A stretch of DNA of 64,000 nucleotides from Tolypothrix sp. PCC 7910. Lineage in GTDB: Bacteria; Cyanobacteriota; Cyanobacteriia; Cyanobacteriales; Nostocaceae. Location of the stretch: positions 5,271,501-5,335,500 of the forward strand of contig NZ_CP050440.1 in the NCBI RefSeq assembly GCF_011769525.1. Direction: 5' to 3'. The translations under genes were made by a program, and so were the position numbers. Each line of letters begins with the position of its first letter. Position 1 is the stretch's first letter. Positions 8,778 to 18,511 of this stretch are shown here, in pieces. The notes beneath the pieces were generated by a model. The model was not told where the DNA came from, made no database searches, and saw only the letters and a program-made list of their open reading frames with translations.

Positions 8778-11243
8778 TTACTTATTCATCTGTGCAACTG
8801 GAATTTCAATGATAAATTCTGCTCCCTCATTGAGTGAAGAAATACACTGTAACGATCCACCATGTCGCTCAGTAATAATTTGATAGCTAATAGACAAACC
8901 TAAACCCGTGCCTTTACCTACAGCTTTGGTAGTAAAAAACGGGTCAAATAACTTTTGCCTAACTTGTTCAGGAATACCAGGGCCATTATCGCTAATGCGG
9001 ATAACTATTTGTTTGCTAGGTAGCTGTTGAGTACAAATGCTAATTTGTGGCTGGTTATGTGTAAGTTTTCCTTGGATTAATGAATCTTCTAACGCATCTA
9101 AAGCATTTGCCATAATATTTAAAAATACTTGATTCAGCGAACCAGCATAACATTCAACTAAAGGTAAATTGCCATAATCTTTAATTACTTGAATTTGTGG
9201 CTGATTGGGCTTTAGTTTCAAGCGATGATCTAAAATCATCAAGGTACTTTCGATACCTTTGTGGATATCTACTGCTTTCAATTCAGCTTCGTCTAGCCGC
9301 GAGAAAGTCCGCAGAGAATCCACAATTTGACGGATACGCCCGGCACCTGCTTCCATAGAAGAAAACAGTTTTGGTATGTCATCTATTAAAAAATCAAGGT
9401 CAAGAGCCTCAATTTCTTGTTGAATTTCCAGTACAGGATTTGGGTAGTTGCTTTGGTAAAGCTGAATTAGATTGAGCAGTTGATGAGTATAACTGTTAGC
9501 GTGAGCTAGATTACCATAAATAAAATTGACTGGATTATTGATTTCGTGGGCAACTCCAGCTACTAATTGACCTAGAGAAGACATTTTTTCGCTTTGGATG
9601 AGTTGGGATTGAGTAGTTTGCAATTGTTTGAGAGTCTGCGCTAGTTCTATTGCTTGCTGCTGGAGTAGCGCTTCTGCTTGTTTGCGAGTAGTAATATCGC
9701 GGATGATACCTTGAAAACTGACAACCTGTTTATTAATATCAATTATGGGGGAAGTGTTGGATGTAATCCAGCCGTAAGTGCCATCTTTGCGTTGAACTCT
9801 TACTTCAAGTCCAGCTTGTTTTTGACCTGTTTGGGCGACTTTGTGAAAAAACTCCATACAATTTGGCACATCTTCTGGATGAATCATCGATACAAAAGAT
9901 TGCCCCAGAAATTCTGATATTTCATAGCCAAACATATGCGTGAAGTTGGGAGAAAGATAACTAAATATGCCATCAAGTGTCATGGCATAAATTGCATCGT
10001 TAGCATTTTCCACCAAGCTACGGAACTTCGCTTCGCTGGCTGTGAGTGCAGCTTGAATTTCTTTTTGCTCTGTGATATCTTCTCGAATCACTAGCAAATA
10101 TTTGGGCTGACCTTGAGAATCGATAATAGGAGTTTTTCTAATGCGTAAAATGCGGGTTTCGCCATTGCCACTGTTTGGGTGAACTATCTCTTCAGGAATT
10201 TCTACAACTTTTTTACTAGTCAGTGCTTCTTCATCTCGCTGAGTAAAAAAATCAGCTTCTTGTTGAGGAAAAAAATCATAATCGGTATTGCCCAAAATTT
10301 CATCAGCGCTGACCCCAACCAACTCTTGAGCTGCGCGATTGCATAAAACAAAGCGCAGGTCAGTAGCATCTTTAACAAAGACTGCTATGGGCATTGCTTC
10401 GATCACAGAACACATAAACTGTTGAGCTGTTTGTAGTTGCGCTTCTGCCTGCTTACGCTCAGTAATATCTGTATGAACACCAACTAAAGCAATAATCTTA
10501 CCAGTCCGATCTTTGATAGCATCTGCCCGTAAATCGATTTGCATTGTTTTACCACTAGCTTGTTGCATAGTGATTTCACCGCGCCAAGATTGACCGTTAC
10601 CAATAGTAGTGAAGACACTTTGTGCTTGCTCTGGGTTGTTGTAGACTGCTACTGGCCCGCCAGCAGCATTCAGTGCGTCAACTGTATAACCGAACAAATT
10701 AATAAAGGCAGGATTGTGGTAAATTGACTTACTTGTAACATCCGCTATCCCAATAGCATCACTGACGCTTTCCACAGCCTTACTAATGCGTAGTAAGGCT
10801 TGTTCCGTTTTTATGCGCTCAATAATTTCATGTGAAAGGTCTCTATTGATAACTTTTAACTGAGCAGGGCTGGGTAGTGTGAGAGCTTGAGGAATAAGAT
10901 GAATTAATGTAAATGCTGTATATATGGAAATAATGGCAGTAAAAGCTTTTAAAACCCCTGCAATCCAATAATCAGGATGCCAAAGCGTCCAAATTTCCAT
11001 CCAATGTCCAGTACCACAGGCAAGGATAAAAGCGCTAAATAAGACAAAAACTCCATTGAAAGGAACATCTTTGCGTTTAGAAATCAGGTAAAGCAGTAGC
11101 AGAGGAATAGAATAGTAAGCCAGGGCAATTGTCGCGTCAGAAATAATGTGGAGCCACACTAGTCCTGTTTTCCAGAGATAACAATGCCCATGAGGAATGA
11201 AACTGTTTACATGGGAGGGATAGTGAAAAAATGCCAACATCAT
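8778..11243 (-). CDS. Ethylene-receptor-type sensor histidine kinase
   Basis: An 821-residue membrane kinase. Residues about 28-120 form three hydrophobic helices with the plant ETR1 ethylene-binding signature: D36, Y43, I46, P47, I73, C76 and H80 sit at a constant offset of +11 from ETR1 D25, Y32, I35, P36, I62, C65 and H69 (CGTGH here). C and H bind the copper cofactor that holds ethylene. Three PAS domains follow (about 150-270, 275-400, 405-525), then a HisKA domain with phospho-acceptor H566 in VAHEINNP and a HATPase domain with DNGPGIP and GTGLGLSIS. There is no receiver domain, so a separate response regulator is needed; none is adjacent. Synechocystis SynEtr1 is the known cyanobacterial precedent. 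Confidence 0.88.
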   Translation of the reverse strand: MMLAFFHYPSHVNSFIPHGHCYLWKTGLVWLHIISDATIALAYYSIPLLLLYLISKRKDVPFNGVFVLFSAFILACGTGHWMEIWTLWHPDYWIAGVLKAFTAIISIYTAFTLIHLIPQALTLPSPAQLKVINRDLSHEIIERIKTEQALLRISKAVESVSDAIGIADVTSKSIYHNPAFINLFGYTVDALNAAGGPVAVYNNPEQAQSVFTTIGNGQSWRGEITMQQASGKTMQIDLRADAIKDRTGKIIALVGVHTDITERKQAEAQLQTAQQFMCSVIEAMPIAVFVKDATDLRFVLCNRAAQELVGVSADEILGNTDYDFFPQQEADFFTQRDEEALTSKKVVEIPEEIVHPNSGNGETRILRIRKTPIIDSQGQPKYLLVIREDITEQKEIQAALTASEAKFRSLVENANDAIYAMTLDGIFSYLSPNFTHMFGYEISEFLGQSFVSMIHPEDVPNCMEFFHKVAQTGQKQAGLEVRVQRKDGTYGWITSNTSPIIDINKQVVSFQGIIRDITTRKQAEALLQQQAIELAQTLKQLQTTQSQLIQSEKMSSLGQLVAGVAHEINNPVNFIYGNLAHANSYTHQLLNLIQLYQSNYPNPVLEIQQEIEALDLDFLIDDIPKLFSSMEAGAGRIRQIVDSLRTFSRLDEAELKAVDIHKGIESTLMILDHRLKLKPNQPQIQVIKDYGNLPLVECYAGSLNQVFLNIMANALDALEDSLIQGKLTHNQPQISICTQQLPSKQIVIRISDNGPGIPEQVRQKLFDPFFTTKAVGKGTGLGLSISYQIITERHGGSLQCISSLNEGAEFIIEIPVAQMNK

Positions 11244-11400
11244 AATAGTTGAATTTTAAATTGTGAATTCCCTATACAATGCTGCAGAGCAAGCTACACC
11301 TAGCTTCTTTGCAGGAAAAGGGGTTGAACATTTTGAACTATAATTTTTGCCGAAATTTGAACTTTGAGGATGAAATTTATCACCTCATAGCAGCATCACA

Positions 11401-12414
11401 TCAGCTTTGAAAAGCAAACTCTGTGGGGTCAATTCCCCAATTAATCCAGCGAATGGCTTCGCGGGCAGAACTGATATCTGGCGGTACTCGCAGCACATGA
11501 AGAAAATTTGTGCTGGGACAAGTCATTTTTAGTAGATGTATCGGTTCAACATCAATCTCAGAATCGATTTGCAGTAAAGTATATTCTTGCCAGCGATCGC
11601 ATTCCTTCGCTTGTAAATCCTGACAAATGCGATCGTAACCAATGCCTTGAATCAAAACCCGGCGCAGTTCTGCATTTCTTTGCTCTAGTAACCACTCGGC
11701 GCGCCAGTTTGTTGGGTGGACTCTACCATACTCTTCTGGCAGATGTATTCCTCGATAAGCATAGACACCAAAGCCATCAGGAAACTCTATTGCCGGAATA
11801 CCTTCAGCGTGAATTTCCCCTGCACTATTCCAGCGAATTTGAGGACGCAAAATTGCGATCGCAACTCCTTCGTAAGGAAACATCCAACCAACCTGTCTCA
11901 TATAGTTGCAAAACAGATTGTATTTGTCTTGTTCTAAGGGTACTCCTAGCCGATGTGCTGCTGCAAACATCGCTGCCCAGCAAATACCCCATTCTGGTAA
12001 CAGACAATCTACTAAAAAATCGCCCAAAATTTCATGCAAGGCATCCAACATAATGCGCTGAAAAGAGCGTTCCCATAACTCAACCAGCGGATTCCTGATG
12101 TTTTGGGTTAATTCAGATTGTAATGTTCCTAAGCTGCGAGATAGTGTCAGCCACAAATCCTCGCGCAACAAATCCCATAATTCAGGTAGCAGAGAGTCAG
12201 ACTGCGTACTTTCTTGCTCAACCTTCGCTCTAGCTGCTGCGGGACTCTCTACAAACTGGATTTCTGGTTGGGCTAATTCGGCAAATTTATACAATGCTTG
12301 AATCGCAATTGTAGCTTGCTCTAAATCTAAAGGAGTGCTGCTAATATTGCGCCACTCAGATTGAGTTTGAGAGATAATGAGTTCTTTTTCTGACAATGGC
12401 AGATTTTCAACCAT
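11401..12414 (-). CDS. DUF6745 domain protein
   Basis: A 337-residue soluble protein. The C-terminal half has the block HPTNWRAEWLLEQRNAELRRV followed by IQGIGYDRICQDL and a tail with EPIHLLKMTCPST, which I recognise as the DUF6745 family; its biochemical role is unknown. The N-terminal half is helical, rich in Trp and Leu, with no catalytic motif I can identify. It begins 2 nt after the stop of the small membrane protein gene upstream, and its AGGAG ribosome-binding site lies inside the end of that gene, so the two are probably translationally coupled. Confidence 0.7.
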   Translation of the reverse strand: MVENLPLSEKELIISQTQSEWRNISSTPLDLEQATIAIQALYKFAELAQPEIQFVESPAAARAKVEQESTQSDSLLPELWDLLREDLWLTLSRSLGTLQSELTQNIRNPLVELWERSFQRIMLDALHEILGDFLVDCLLPEWGICWAAMFAAAHRLGVPLEQDKYNLFCNYMRQVGWMFPYEGVAIAILRPQIRWNSAGEIHAEGIPAIEFPDGFGVYAYRGIHLPEEYGRVHPTNWRAEWLLEQRNAELRRVLIQGIGYDRICQDLQAKECDRWQEYTLLQIDSEIDVEPIHLLKMTCPSTNFLHVLRVPPDISSAREAIRWINWGIDPTEFAFQS

Positions 12415-12416
12415 AA

Positions 12417-12758
12417 CTATCTCCTAAACGCAGGCAATAGGAAATTTGCAGTGAGCCAAGTAGATAGAGCCGCAAACAGAGGGCTAGTTATCAACGCTAT
12501 AACCAACCATATACCTAGCCATGCCACCCCACCCATTGACCCCGATTCGGCAGGTGGCTGATTGAGATTACTTAGCCATTCAAGTATTCCAGTCATACAT
12601 AAAGCTGCTATTACCCCTACAAACACCCCAACCAACCAGGCGATGGGTAACAATAGCAACATCCATGTCCAGCCAAATCTCATTAATGCCTGAGAACTAA
12701 CCCAAAAAAACGGCACCAAAAATAGCAACAGTAATACAGCGATCGCACCTGTATGCAT
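12417..12758 (-). CDS. Small membrane protein of unknown function
   Basis: A 113-residue, very hydrophobic protein with three or four predicted membrane segments: about residues 5-22 (AVLLLLFLVPFFWV), 28-58 (GWTWMLLLLPIAWLVGVFVG and onward) and 78-105 (LGIWLVIALITSPLFAAL). A loop rich in Asn, Pro, Gly and Ser lies between the second and third. No motif points to a function. Only 2 nt separate it from the DUF6745 gene, which suggests the two products are made together and perhaps interact. Confidence 0.6.
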   Translation of the reverse strand: MHTGAIAVLLLLFLVPFFWVSSQALMRFGWTWMLLLLPIAWLVGVFVGVIAALCMTGILEWLSNLNQPPAESGSMGGVAWLGIWLVIALITSPLFAALSTWLTANFLLPAFRR

Positions 12759-12822
12759 AGTTATTTATTTGTTAATAAAAAATCAGAGGAAATTAAGGAA
12801 ATACAGTAGAAATTACCAACCT

Positions 12823-12844
12823 CAAATGACAAATGACCAATGAC
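12823..12844. repeat. Short heptamer repeat, about three units
   Basis: The units caaatga, caaatga and ccaatga abut the stop codon of the WGR gene. This is the same STRR family as the arrays at 18304 and 20351. Confidence 0.6.
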
Positions 12845-13914
12845 TAAAATGCACTATCATAACAGCTAAATTCATCTTTGTGTTCGGCGCACTGGAGTAT
12901 TAGCAATAGATTATCCACATCGTAATCTAATCCAGTAGAGCCTTCGTATTCGATACCGTGACCTAATTGGTAGAACAATTGCATGGGTTGATTGCAGATC
13001 CGACAATACTGATGCTCCACCTGTTGTCCCCAGTAACCCCACCCGGAAAGCTTATCTGCTGTTCTATTCCAAGCTAATTGAATATCTATTGGTGTAGGTC
13101 TGTCGGGGTCGTCTTCATCGTAGAATTCACAGTCATTCTCATCAACATGGAAGATAAGCATTTCTTCGTATTCGCTATATTCTGTGCCGTATGTTTCCTG
13201 TGCTTCTTCAAAAAAAGGGTAGTCATCAAAGGGTTGCCATCCCACAATTTGCAGCATATAGCGACCATGAAACTCATCAAAACCATCACGAATTACAGAG
13301 GGTGCCCATTTACTGAGGTTTGCGGCATCTTCTGCACTAATTTCCGGCTCTGGTGGTGTTGATTTTGCAGCTTCAGGAAGTGCAACTGCTTCAGGGAAGT
13401 GTAAGTAGCAGGTGAAGCAGGTAAACATTTGAAATAGTCCAGTTCCTAATTTACCTTGCAAACTTTCAGGTAATTCTTGCAGATTCAGTTGAAAATGAAA
13501 GTTGAGAGCACCGCCACAACCAGAGCAATGAGGATGAGTTTTACCAGGACTTAGCCAAGGTTTACCCAGATATTTAGATGCAAAGGGAGCATCAAGAGTC
13601 GCTTTAATCAAAGGTTTCCAGCCAGTACGCCGCAAATGATTTAACCGAGCCAAACGGCGATCGCTTCGAGAAATTGGTTGCTTAGTGCGATCGCCTTTTT
13701 GTGCACGTTCATAGCCTTTTTTCAGCTTAGAATTTACGAGTTTGGTAACTTCTGCGTGCGCTTTTTGGGCATTATCATAGGATGTCACAGTTGTTTTACC
13801 TACATCCCCAATTCGGCCATAGCGTACCGTTACCTCTACATCATTGATTGTGACTTCATAGAACTTATGTGACTTACCATCCGAAAGCTCTAGATATGTC
13901 GTTTCCGTTGGCAT
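12844..13914 (-). CDS. WGR-domain protein with Cys pairs (DUF1963-like)
   Basis: A 356-residue protein. Residues 1-75 form a WGR domain (YGRIGDVGKTTV, then NAQKAHAEVTKLVNSKLKKGY), a module that in PARP1-type proteins binds DNA ends and nucleic acid. The remainder resembles DUF1963/YwqG-type proteins: LGKPWLSPGKTHPHCSGCGG, LNFHFQLNLQELP and the C-terminal half with FDDYPFFEEAQE. Three Cys pairs (CSGC, CFTC, CRIC) could bind zinc. WGR proteins in bacteria are often near DNA ligase or helicase genes; none is here. The exact role is unknown. The start at 13914 places the WGR domain at the N-terminus as expected. Confidence 0.75.
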   Translation of the reverse strand: MPTETTYLELSDGKSHKFYEVTINDVEVTVRYGRIGDVGKTTVTSYDNAQKAHAEVTKLVNSKLKKGYERAQKGDRTKQPISRSDRRLARLNHLRRTGWKPLIKATLDAPFASKYLGKPWLSPGKTHPHCSGCGGALNFHFQLNLQELPESLQGKLGTGLFQMFTCFTCYLHFPEAVALPEAAKSTPPEPEISAEDAANLSKWAPSVIRDGFDEFHGRYMLQIVGWQPFDDYPFFEEAQETYGTEYSEYEEMLIFHVDENDCEFYDEDDPDRPTPIDIQLAWNRTADKLSGWGYWGQQVEHQYCRICNQPMQLFYQLGHGIEYEGSTGLDYDVDNLLLILQCAEHKDEFSCYDSAF

Positions 13915-14085
13915 CTAAATGCTCCTGTTGACAGAAAATAGGGCTGAATTGGCTAATTAAGCTGTTGGCAACTATCTAATCTCAGTATTTTTTCTATGCT
14001 ATTAATTCATGCTAGTAGCCTTGCTTACTAAAGCCTGCTGTTCTGTTATAACCAACCTCAACTATATTTGAGTAGAAGAAGAATT

Positions 14086-14112
14086 ATAAAAAAAACTCAA
14101 TAAAGTTGAGTA
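14086..14112 (-). terminator. Terminator after the HAMP histidine kinase
   Basis: On the - strand CTCAA-CTTTA-TTGAG is followed by a run of eight T. The stem is short but the T tract is good, and it lies about 100 nt after the kinase stop codon. A second, similar small hairpin sits at about 14057-14072. Confidence 0.6.
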
Positions 14113-14210
14113 GCTACACCCTAAGCAACACATGGATAATTCGTCAAAGCGCACAGATATGTGCCTTAAGTTCATGTATTTGTCGCATAATTGTTTGCAA
14201 CTGGGATAAT

Positions 14211-16073
14211 CTATCCCAAACTAATTTTCACAGGAGATAATTCACAACTCGGATATATACTCGAACTGCTCTTTACAGATGATACTTCAGCAGATTTTAA
14301 GCTAATGGGAAGACAAATCATAAATTCTGTACCGCTTCCTACCTCTGATTGACAGGTTAATTGTCCTCGGTGTTTCTCAACGACAATTTGATAACTAATT
14401 GAAAGTCCCATTCCTGTACCAACACCTCGAGCTTTTGTGGTAAAGAAAGTTTCAAAAATTTTTGCTTGATGTTCTGGGGGAATACCAGAACCATTATCTG
14501 CAATGCGGACAACCACAGAGTTATTGTCTTGGCGTTCAGTGGCGATCGCAATTTTTGGTGGTTCTTGAGTATGATCTTTTTCGTCCAATGCATCCAACGC
14601 ATTATTGAGGATATTCATGAATACCTGATACAGTGAGCCAGCAAAACCTTCAATCTCGGGAATATCGCCATAGTTACGCTCAACTGTAATTCCTTTTTTG
14701 ATGCGGTTATTCAGAATCAAGAGCGTACTATCAATACATTCGTGCAAATTTACGGTATGGACTGCTGCTTCTTCTAAGCGTGAAAAGTTTTTCAAACTCA
14801 ATACAATTTGACGCACGCGATCAGCACCAAATTTCATTGACTGTAAAACTTTAGGTAAATCTTCTTCCACAAATTCCACATCAATTTCATCAGCATAATT
14901 TTGCACGGCTAGAGGTGGATGAGGAATTTCTTGGGCATAAATTCGCAACAATTCTAATAAATCATCTACATGATGAATCGCTGGTTCTAAATTACCGTAG
15001 ATAAAATTTACTGGATTGTTAATTTCGTGAGCAACACCAGCTACCATTCGTCCTAAGCTAGACATTTTCTCACTTTGCACTAACTGGGCTTCTTGTAGTT
15101 GCTGCTGACGGAGGGCTGCGGCTTTTTGCTCCTCTAGTAGGCTTTTAACTTTCTGTAAAACTTGGTTAAAACTATCGCTCAATATTCCGATTTCATCTGT
15201 TGTTGTCACAGGGATTTGCAAATCAAAGTTGGACTCTTGGGTAACCCGCTGTGCCATATTTGTGAGGGCTTTAACTGGGCGGGTAATAGTACGACTCGTC
15301 AAACCCGCTACTAGAGCTGCGATCGCAATGGATAAAAGTATGCTAGCAACTATGATTTGTAGCCGCATCCTTTCTGCTATATTAAACTCGCTAGTGGCAG
15401 TTTTTAACTCTTCATAAGAAGCATTAATAACGGTGACGAGTTCATCAGTAATGCCATCAAATTTCAGCGCTAGTTCACTATTAGTAAACTTCAACAATTG
15501 TTGTCGGGCAATGACAATTTTTTCTGCGGTTATAGGTGATAAATCAATTTGCTGAAGCAGAGTATCAAGCTGCTGCAAATAAGTATGTGCAACCTCATCA
15601 TAAGTTTTAAGCAATTGAGGAATATGATCGGCATGATTTCGATTTGCATAATTCAGAGATTTTGTGTAGCTTTGCAGTTGTGACCAAACCTGCTGAATTT
15701 CTGGGCCATGTACATGAGTAATATGGCTGTATTCCTCTGTGTATAGTTCAGGATTTCCTACTAATGGAATTAGTTGTTGTTGATGCGTGCGAGTTTGAAG
15801 AATACTTGTCTGTAATCGATAGAGTAAATTCAGTTCTTTAAAAGCATTTTCTTCTTTTTTCAACGCCCGTTGCTGATAGCAATCTCCCAAAACTAACCCA
15901 AGCGTAGTTCCGAAAATTCCCACACCCAGAGCAAGAGCGTAACCTAGTTTAATTTTATTACCAATACTTAGACCATTAACTATGGTTGACAACCACCCTT
16001 TGCGGCTTGGCTGTGGGGCAGTCGTATCATGAGAAACTGGTGGTAAATCTGAACTATTAGTTTGCAAACTCAT
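14211..16073 (-). CDS. HAMP-domain sensor histidine kinase
   Basis: A 620-residue inner-membrane kinase. A cytoplasmic tail of about 37 residues precedes the first membrane helix (about 41-65, YALALGVGIFGTTLGLVLG). A periplasmic helical region of about 165 residues resembles four-helix-bundle sensors. The second helix follows at about 232-256, then a HAMP domain ending TTDEIGILSDSFNQV and a coiled coil. HisKA has H349 in [11 protein letters not shown]; the ATPase domain shows DNGSGIP and GTGMGLSIS. No receiver is fused or adjacent. The kinase core is closely similar to that of the ethylene-receptor-type kinase at 8778-11243 (both have [16 protein letters not shown]), which suggests a shared origin within this genome's kinase family. 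The ligand is unknown. Confidence 0.85.
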   Translation of the reverse strand: MSLQTNSSDLPPVSHDTTAPQPSRKGWLSTIVNGLSIGNKIKLGYALALGVGIFGTTLGLVLGDCYQQRALKKEENAFKELNLLYRLQTSILQTRTHQQQLIPLVGNPELYTEEYSHITHVHGPEIQQVWSQLQSYTKSLNYANRNHADHIPQLLKTYDEVAHTYLQQLDTLLQQIDLSPITAEKIVIARQQLLKFTNSELALKFDGITDELVTVINASYEELKTATSEFNIAERMRLQIIVASILLSIAIAALVAGLTSRTITRPVKALTNMAQRVTQESNFDLQIPVTTTDEIGILSDSFNQVLQKVKSLLEEQKAAALRQQQLQEAQLVQSEKMSSLGRMVAGVAHEINNPVNFIYGNLEPAIHHVDDLLELLRIYAQEIPHPPLAVQNYADEIDVEFVEEDLPKVLQSMKFGADRVRQIVLSLKNFSRLEEAAVHTVNLHECIDSTLLILNNRIKKGITVERNYGDIPEIEGFAGSLYQVFMNILNNALDALDEKDHTQEPPKIAIATERQDNNSVVVRIADNGSGIPPEHQAKIFETFFTTKARGVGTGMGLSISYQIVVEKHRGQLTCQSEVGSGTEFMICLPISLKSAEVSSVKSSSSIYPSCELSPVKISLG

Positions 16074-16165
16074 ATTACTCTATTTAAAGATGACCTTTAT
16101 TTAGAGTTCCCCATTTGCTTGATCAAAATTTGAGTCCACCAGTCTCCATGAAAATAGCCAAGCGT

Positions 16166-16213
16166 TGTAGAGACGCGATTCATCGAACAGACGCGATGAA
16201 TCGCGTCTCTACA
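16166..16213. repeat. Perfect 20-bp inverted repeat, GAGACGCGATT family
   Basis: Arms at 16166-16185 and 16194-16213 are exact reverse complements, beginning TGTAGAGACGCGATT. A shorter palindrome of the same family is at 37106-37125. It lies downstream of the M61 peptidase stop codon and upstream of the kinase; as a strong hairpin it might act in termination or mRNA stability. Confidence 0.75.
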
Positions 16214-16225
16214 GTCCCCCAATCC

Positions 16226-17998
16226 CTAAACCCTAACCCCTAACCATCCAGCCAAATTCTCTTGCTGAACTGGATTAGGATTATGTATTGAAATCACTTG
16301 ATAGCGGATAGGACGTGGCTGGGCTAAAGTGACAGTTACAGAACGAAGTAAGTCTTGGTGGAAAACTGCCACCTGAATGGTATCTTGAGCTTGAAAATCT
16401 TTAAGGCGATCGCTTAAATTATTTGCTGTTACCTTAATGCCATTAATAGCTAGTAACTCATCCCCTGGATCGATTCCTGCTTGTTGTGCTGGTGAACCCG
16501 CCTCTACAAACTTAATTATCTCTTTGCCGTTTTCAGTATTAACCTTGATACCTAAATAAGGTTCTTCTTCTTGCTCTGCCGCCAATTGTAAACCAAATGG
16601 TTCCAAATACTCATTAAAAGGTAATTCATCTGTACTATCAAGATAACGCTTAAAGAAATCGCCTAAATCTATTCCAGCTATCGATTCAATTACAGTTTGC
16701 AACTGTTCTGGAGTAAAGCCAATTTCTGCTTTGCCAAATTGCTGCCACATTTGCCGCATTACATCATCAAGGGAACGTTGGTTACGATGTTTAGCACGAA
16801 TTAACAAATCTAGTAAAAGGGATACCATTGCCCCTTTCAAATAATAAGAAATTTGCGAATTACCACTGTTAGCATCTGGACGATAGAGTTTAATCCAAGC
16901 ATCAAAACTCGATTCAGAAAGCGGTTGTACTTTCCTACCTGGGGTGGTAAGAAATCGGGTAATTTCCTTACTCAAATGATTTAAATATGATTTACTATCA
17001 TAAATTCCTGCCCACAATGGAATTAGCAAATCATAATGACTAGTAGTTCCTTCACAGAACCATAGTGATGGCGTATAGTTTTCTTGGTCGTAATCAAAAA
17101 CCTCTAAAGCTTTGGGACGAATGCGTTTAACATTCCATAAGTGAAAGAATTCATGTGCTACCAATTGCATAAAACGCTCGTACTTGTCTTGAGCGCGAAA
17201 TCCAAAACGTTGATAGATTAAAGAGCAACTATTTTTATGCTCTAAACCTCCATAGGCTTGGTGAAATAAATGTAATAGAAACACATATCTTTGATATGGC
17301 AAACCACCAAATATATCTGCTTCTACTTGAATAATTTTTTGGATATCCGCAATGGCTCGCTCTGGTTCTATATTTCCTTGTCCCCAGATAGCTAATTCGT
17401 GAGGTTTTTCTAAGGCTGTAAATTGATATACTTGATGGCTACCAATTTCAAAAGGACTATCAACCAAGGTGTCAAAATCAGCCGCATAAAAAGTATTGCT
17501 GGCTTCAGCATCCGGAGGTAAAGGACTAGTTACCTGCCATTGGGGGTATGGCGGTACAATGGTGACGCGAATTGGTTGTTTTTCCCAGCCAGGTAATCTA
17601 AAAAACAGTGCAGCACCATTAAAATAGCCGTGAGTGATATCTAAGTGATTGGTTCGTACCGATAACTCATTCGCAAAAATACGGTAACGAACAGTTAAAT
17701 CTGAAACATTAGTTTTATCTACTTGCCAATGATTTTTACCTTTTTTCCACCAACGTAAAGGTTGACCATTAGCAAAAGCAGCAAAATCTTGTAAATTTTT
17801 AGCGTATTCTCGCACCAAATAGGAACCTGGTGTCCAGACTGGAAGTTTGAGATCTAGAACTGGTGATGTGTAGTTAACAAGGCGCAAAGTCACCTCAAAC
17901 AGATGTGTTTCTGGTTGAGGCATTGCCACCTGATAATGTATATTCGGTAAGAGTTCCTGAATACGGGTGTCTGAACGAGGCGCTGTGACTTCAGTCAT
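16226..17998 (-). CDS. M61 family metallopeptidase with PDZ domain
   Basis: A 590-residue protein. The N-terminal half is the beta-rich peptidase M61 N-terminal domain (HYQVAMPQPETHLFEV, PVWTPGSYLVREYAKN). The zinc site is HEFFH with H282 and H286, within AHEFFHLWNVKRIRP, and the downstream Glu-containing segment WFCEGTTSHYD supplies the third ligand. A PDZ domain covers about residues 478-565 (YLGIKVNTENG, GSPAQQAGIDPGDELLAINGI). M61 enzymes are glycyl-type aminopeptidases; the PDZ domain may recognise substrate C-termini. No signal peptide is evident, so it is probably cytoplasmic. It is a single-gene unit. Confidence 0.9.
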   Translation of the reverse strand: MTEVTAPRSDTRIQELLPNIHYQVAMPQPETHLFEVTLRLVNYTSPVLDLKLPVWTPGSYLVREYAKNLQDFAAFANGQPLRWWKKGKNHWQVDKTNVSDLTVRYRIFANELSVRTNHLDITHGYFNGAALFFRLPGWEKQPIRVTIVPPYPQWQVTSPLPPDAEASNTFYAADFDTLVDSPFEIGSHQVYQFTALEKPHELAIWGQGNIEPERAIADIQKIIQVEADIFGGLPYQRYVFLLHLFHQAYGGLEHKNSCSLIYQRFGFRAQDKYERFMQLVAHEFFHLWNVKRIRPKALEVFDYDQENYTPSLWFCEGTTSHYDLLIPLWAGIYDSKSYLNHLSKEITRFLTTPGRKVQPLSESSFDAWIKLYRPDANSGNSQISYYLKGAMVSLLLDLLIRAKHRNQRSLDDVMRQMWQQFGKAEIGFTPEQLQTVIESIAGIDLGDFFKRYLDSTDELPFNEYLEPFGLQLAAEQEEEPYLGIKVNTENGKEIIKFVEAGSPAQQAGIDPGDELLAINGIKVTANNLSDRLKDFQAQDTIQVAVFHQDLLRSVTVTLAQPRPIRYQVISIHNPNPVQQENLAGWLGVRV

Positions 17999-18159
17999 CT
18001 TGAGTCCTAAGTTCTGAGAATTAATTGATCAAGTAAATCTTAAATCTGTAGGGTATGCTATTGAGCGCTACACTGTAGTGAAAACTTAGTGTAACGCACT
18101 ATTAATGGCAGTGTTTTAGGCGTTCAACTTTGTAAGTCAGAAACTTGGCGCGCCTAAAG

Positions 18160-18205
18160 GGACTTGCAAATACGAAATCAATGGCTTTGGTGAGCAGAGG
18201 GAGAA
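18160..18205. repeat. Dispersed repeat, copy A
   Basis: The segment with gacttgcaaata and aatcaatggctttggtgagcagagg recurs with small changes at 37206-37252. It is non-coding and present here only in gaps, and is probably a degenerate mobile or repeat element. Confidence 0.5.
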
Positions 18206-18303
18206 TAAATTTGATAGTCGTATAGATGCAGGAATTGAGTAAGTAAGTGGGTGGAAATAAAGCAAACTATGTTAAGAAACGTAAATAGACTTAAAATCCT
18301 TAC

Positions 18304-18352
18304 CAATGACCAATGACCAATGACCAATGACCAATGACCAATGACCAATGAC
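18304..18352. repeat. Heptamer array (CAATGAC)7
   Basis: Seven exact tandem copies of CAATGAC, an STRR typical of heterocystous cyanobacteria. It lies on one side of the TPR gene; the reverse-complement array lies on the other side. Confidence 0.95.
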
Positions 18353-18511
18353 AGCCTCAGCCAGTTATCTTTAATTTCGCCAACCTACTTAATTTAGTTT
18401 TTGGATGTCCTAAAACACCTTATTTGAATTTAATCTGTAAAAAGAAAAATTGAAAGACCCAAATACCCTAGTAATTTCAGGAAACCGTAATTATCAATAA
18501 CAGAGACAGTA

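Noticed and set aside
13078-13362. 94-codon + strand frame inside the WGR gene
   Set aside because: Antisense shadow; the - strand frame has a clear WGR domain and Cys motifs.
18304-18352. CRISPR or minisatellite with function
   Set aside because: Units of 7 bp without spacers are STRR, common in these genomes.
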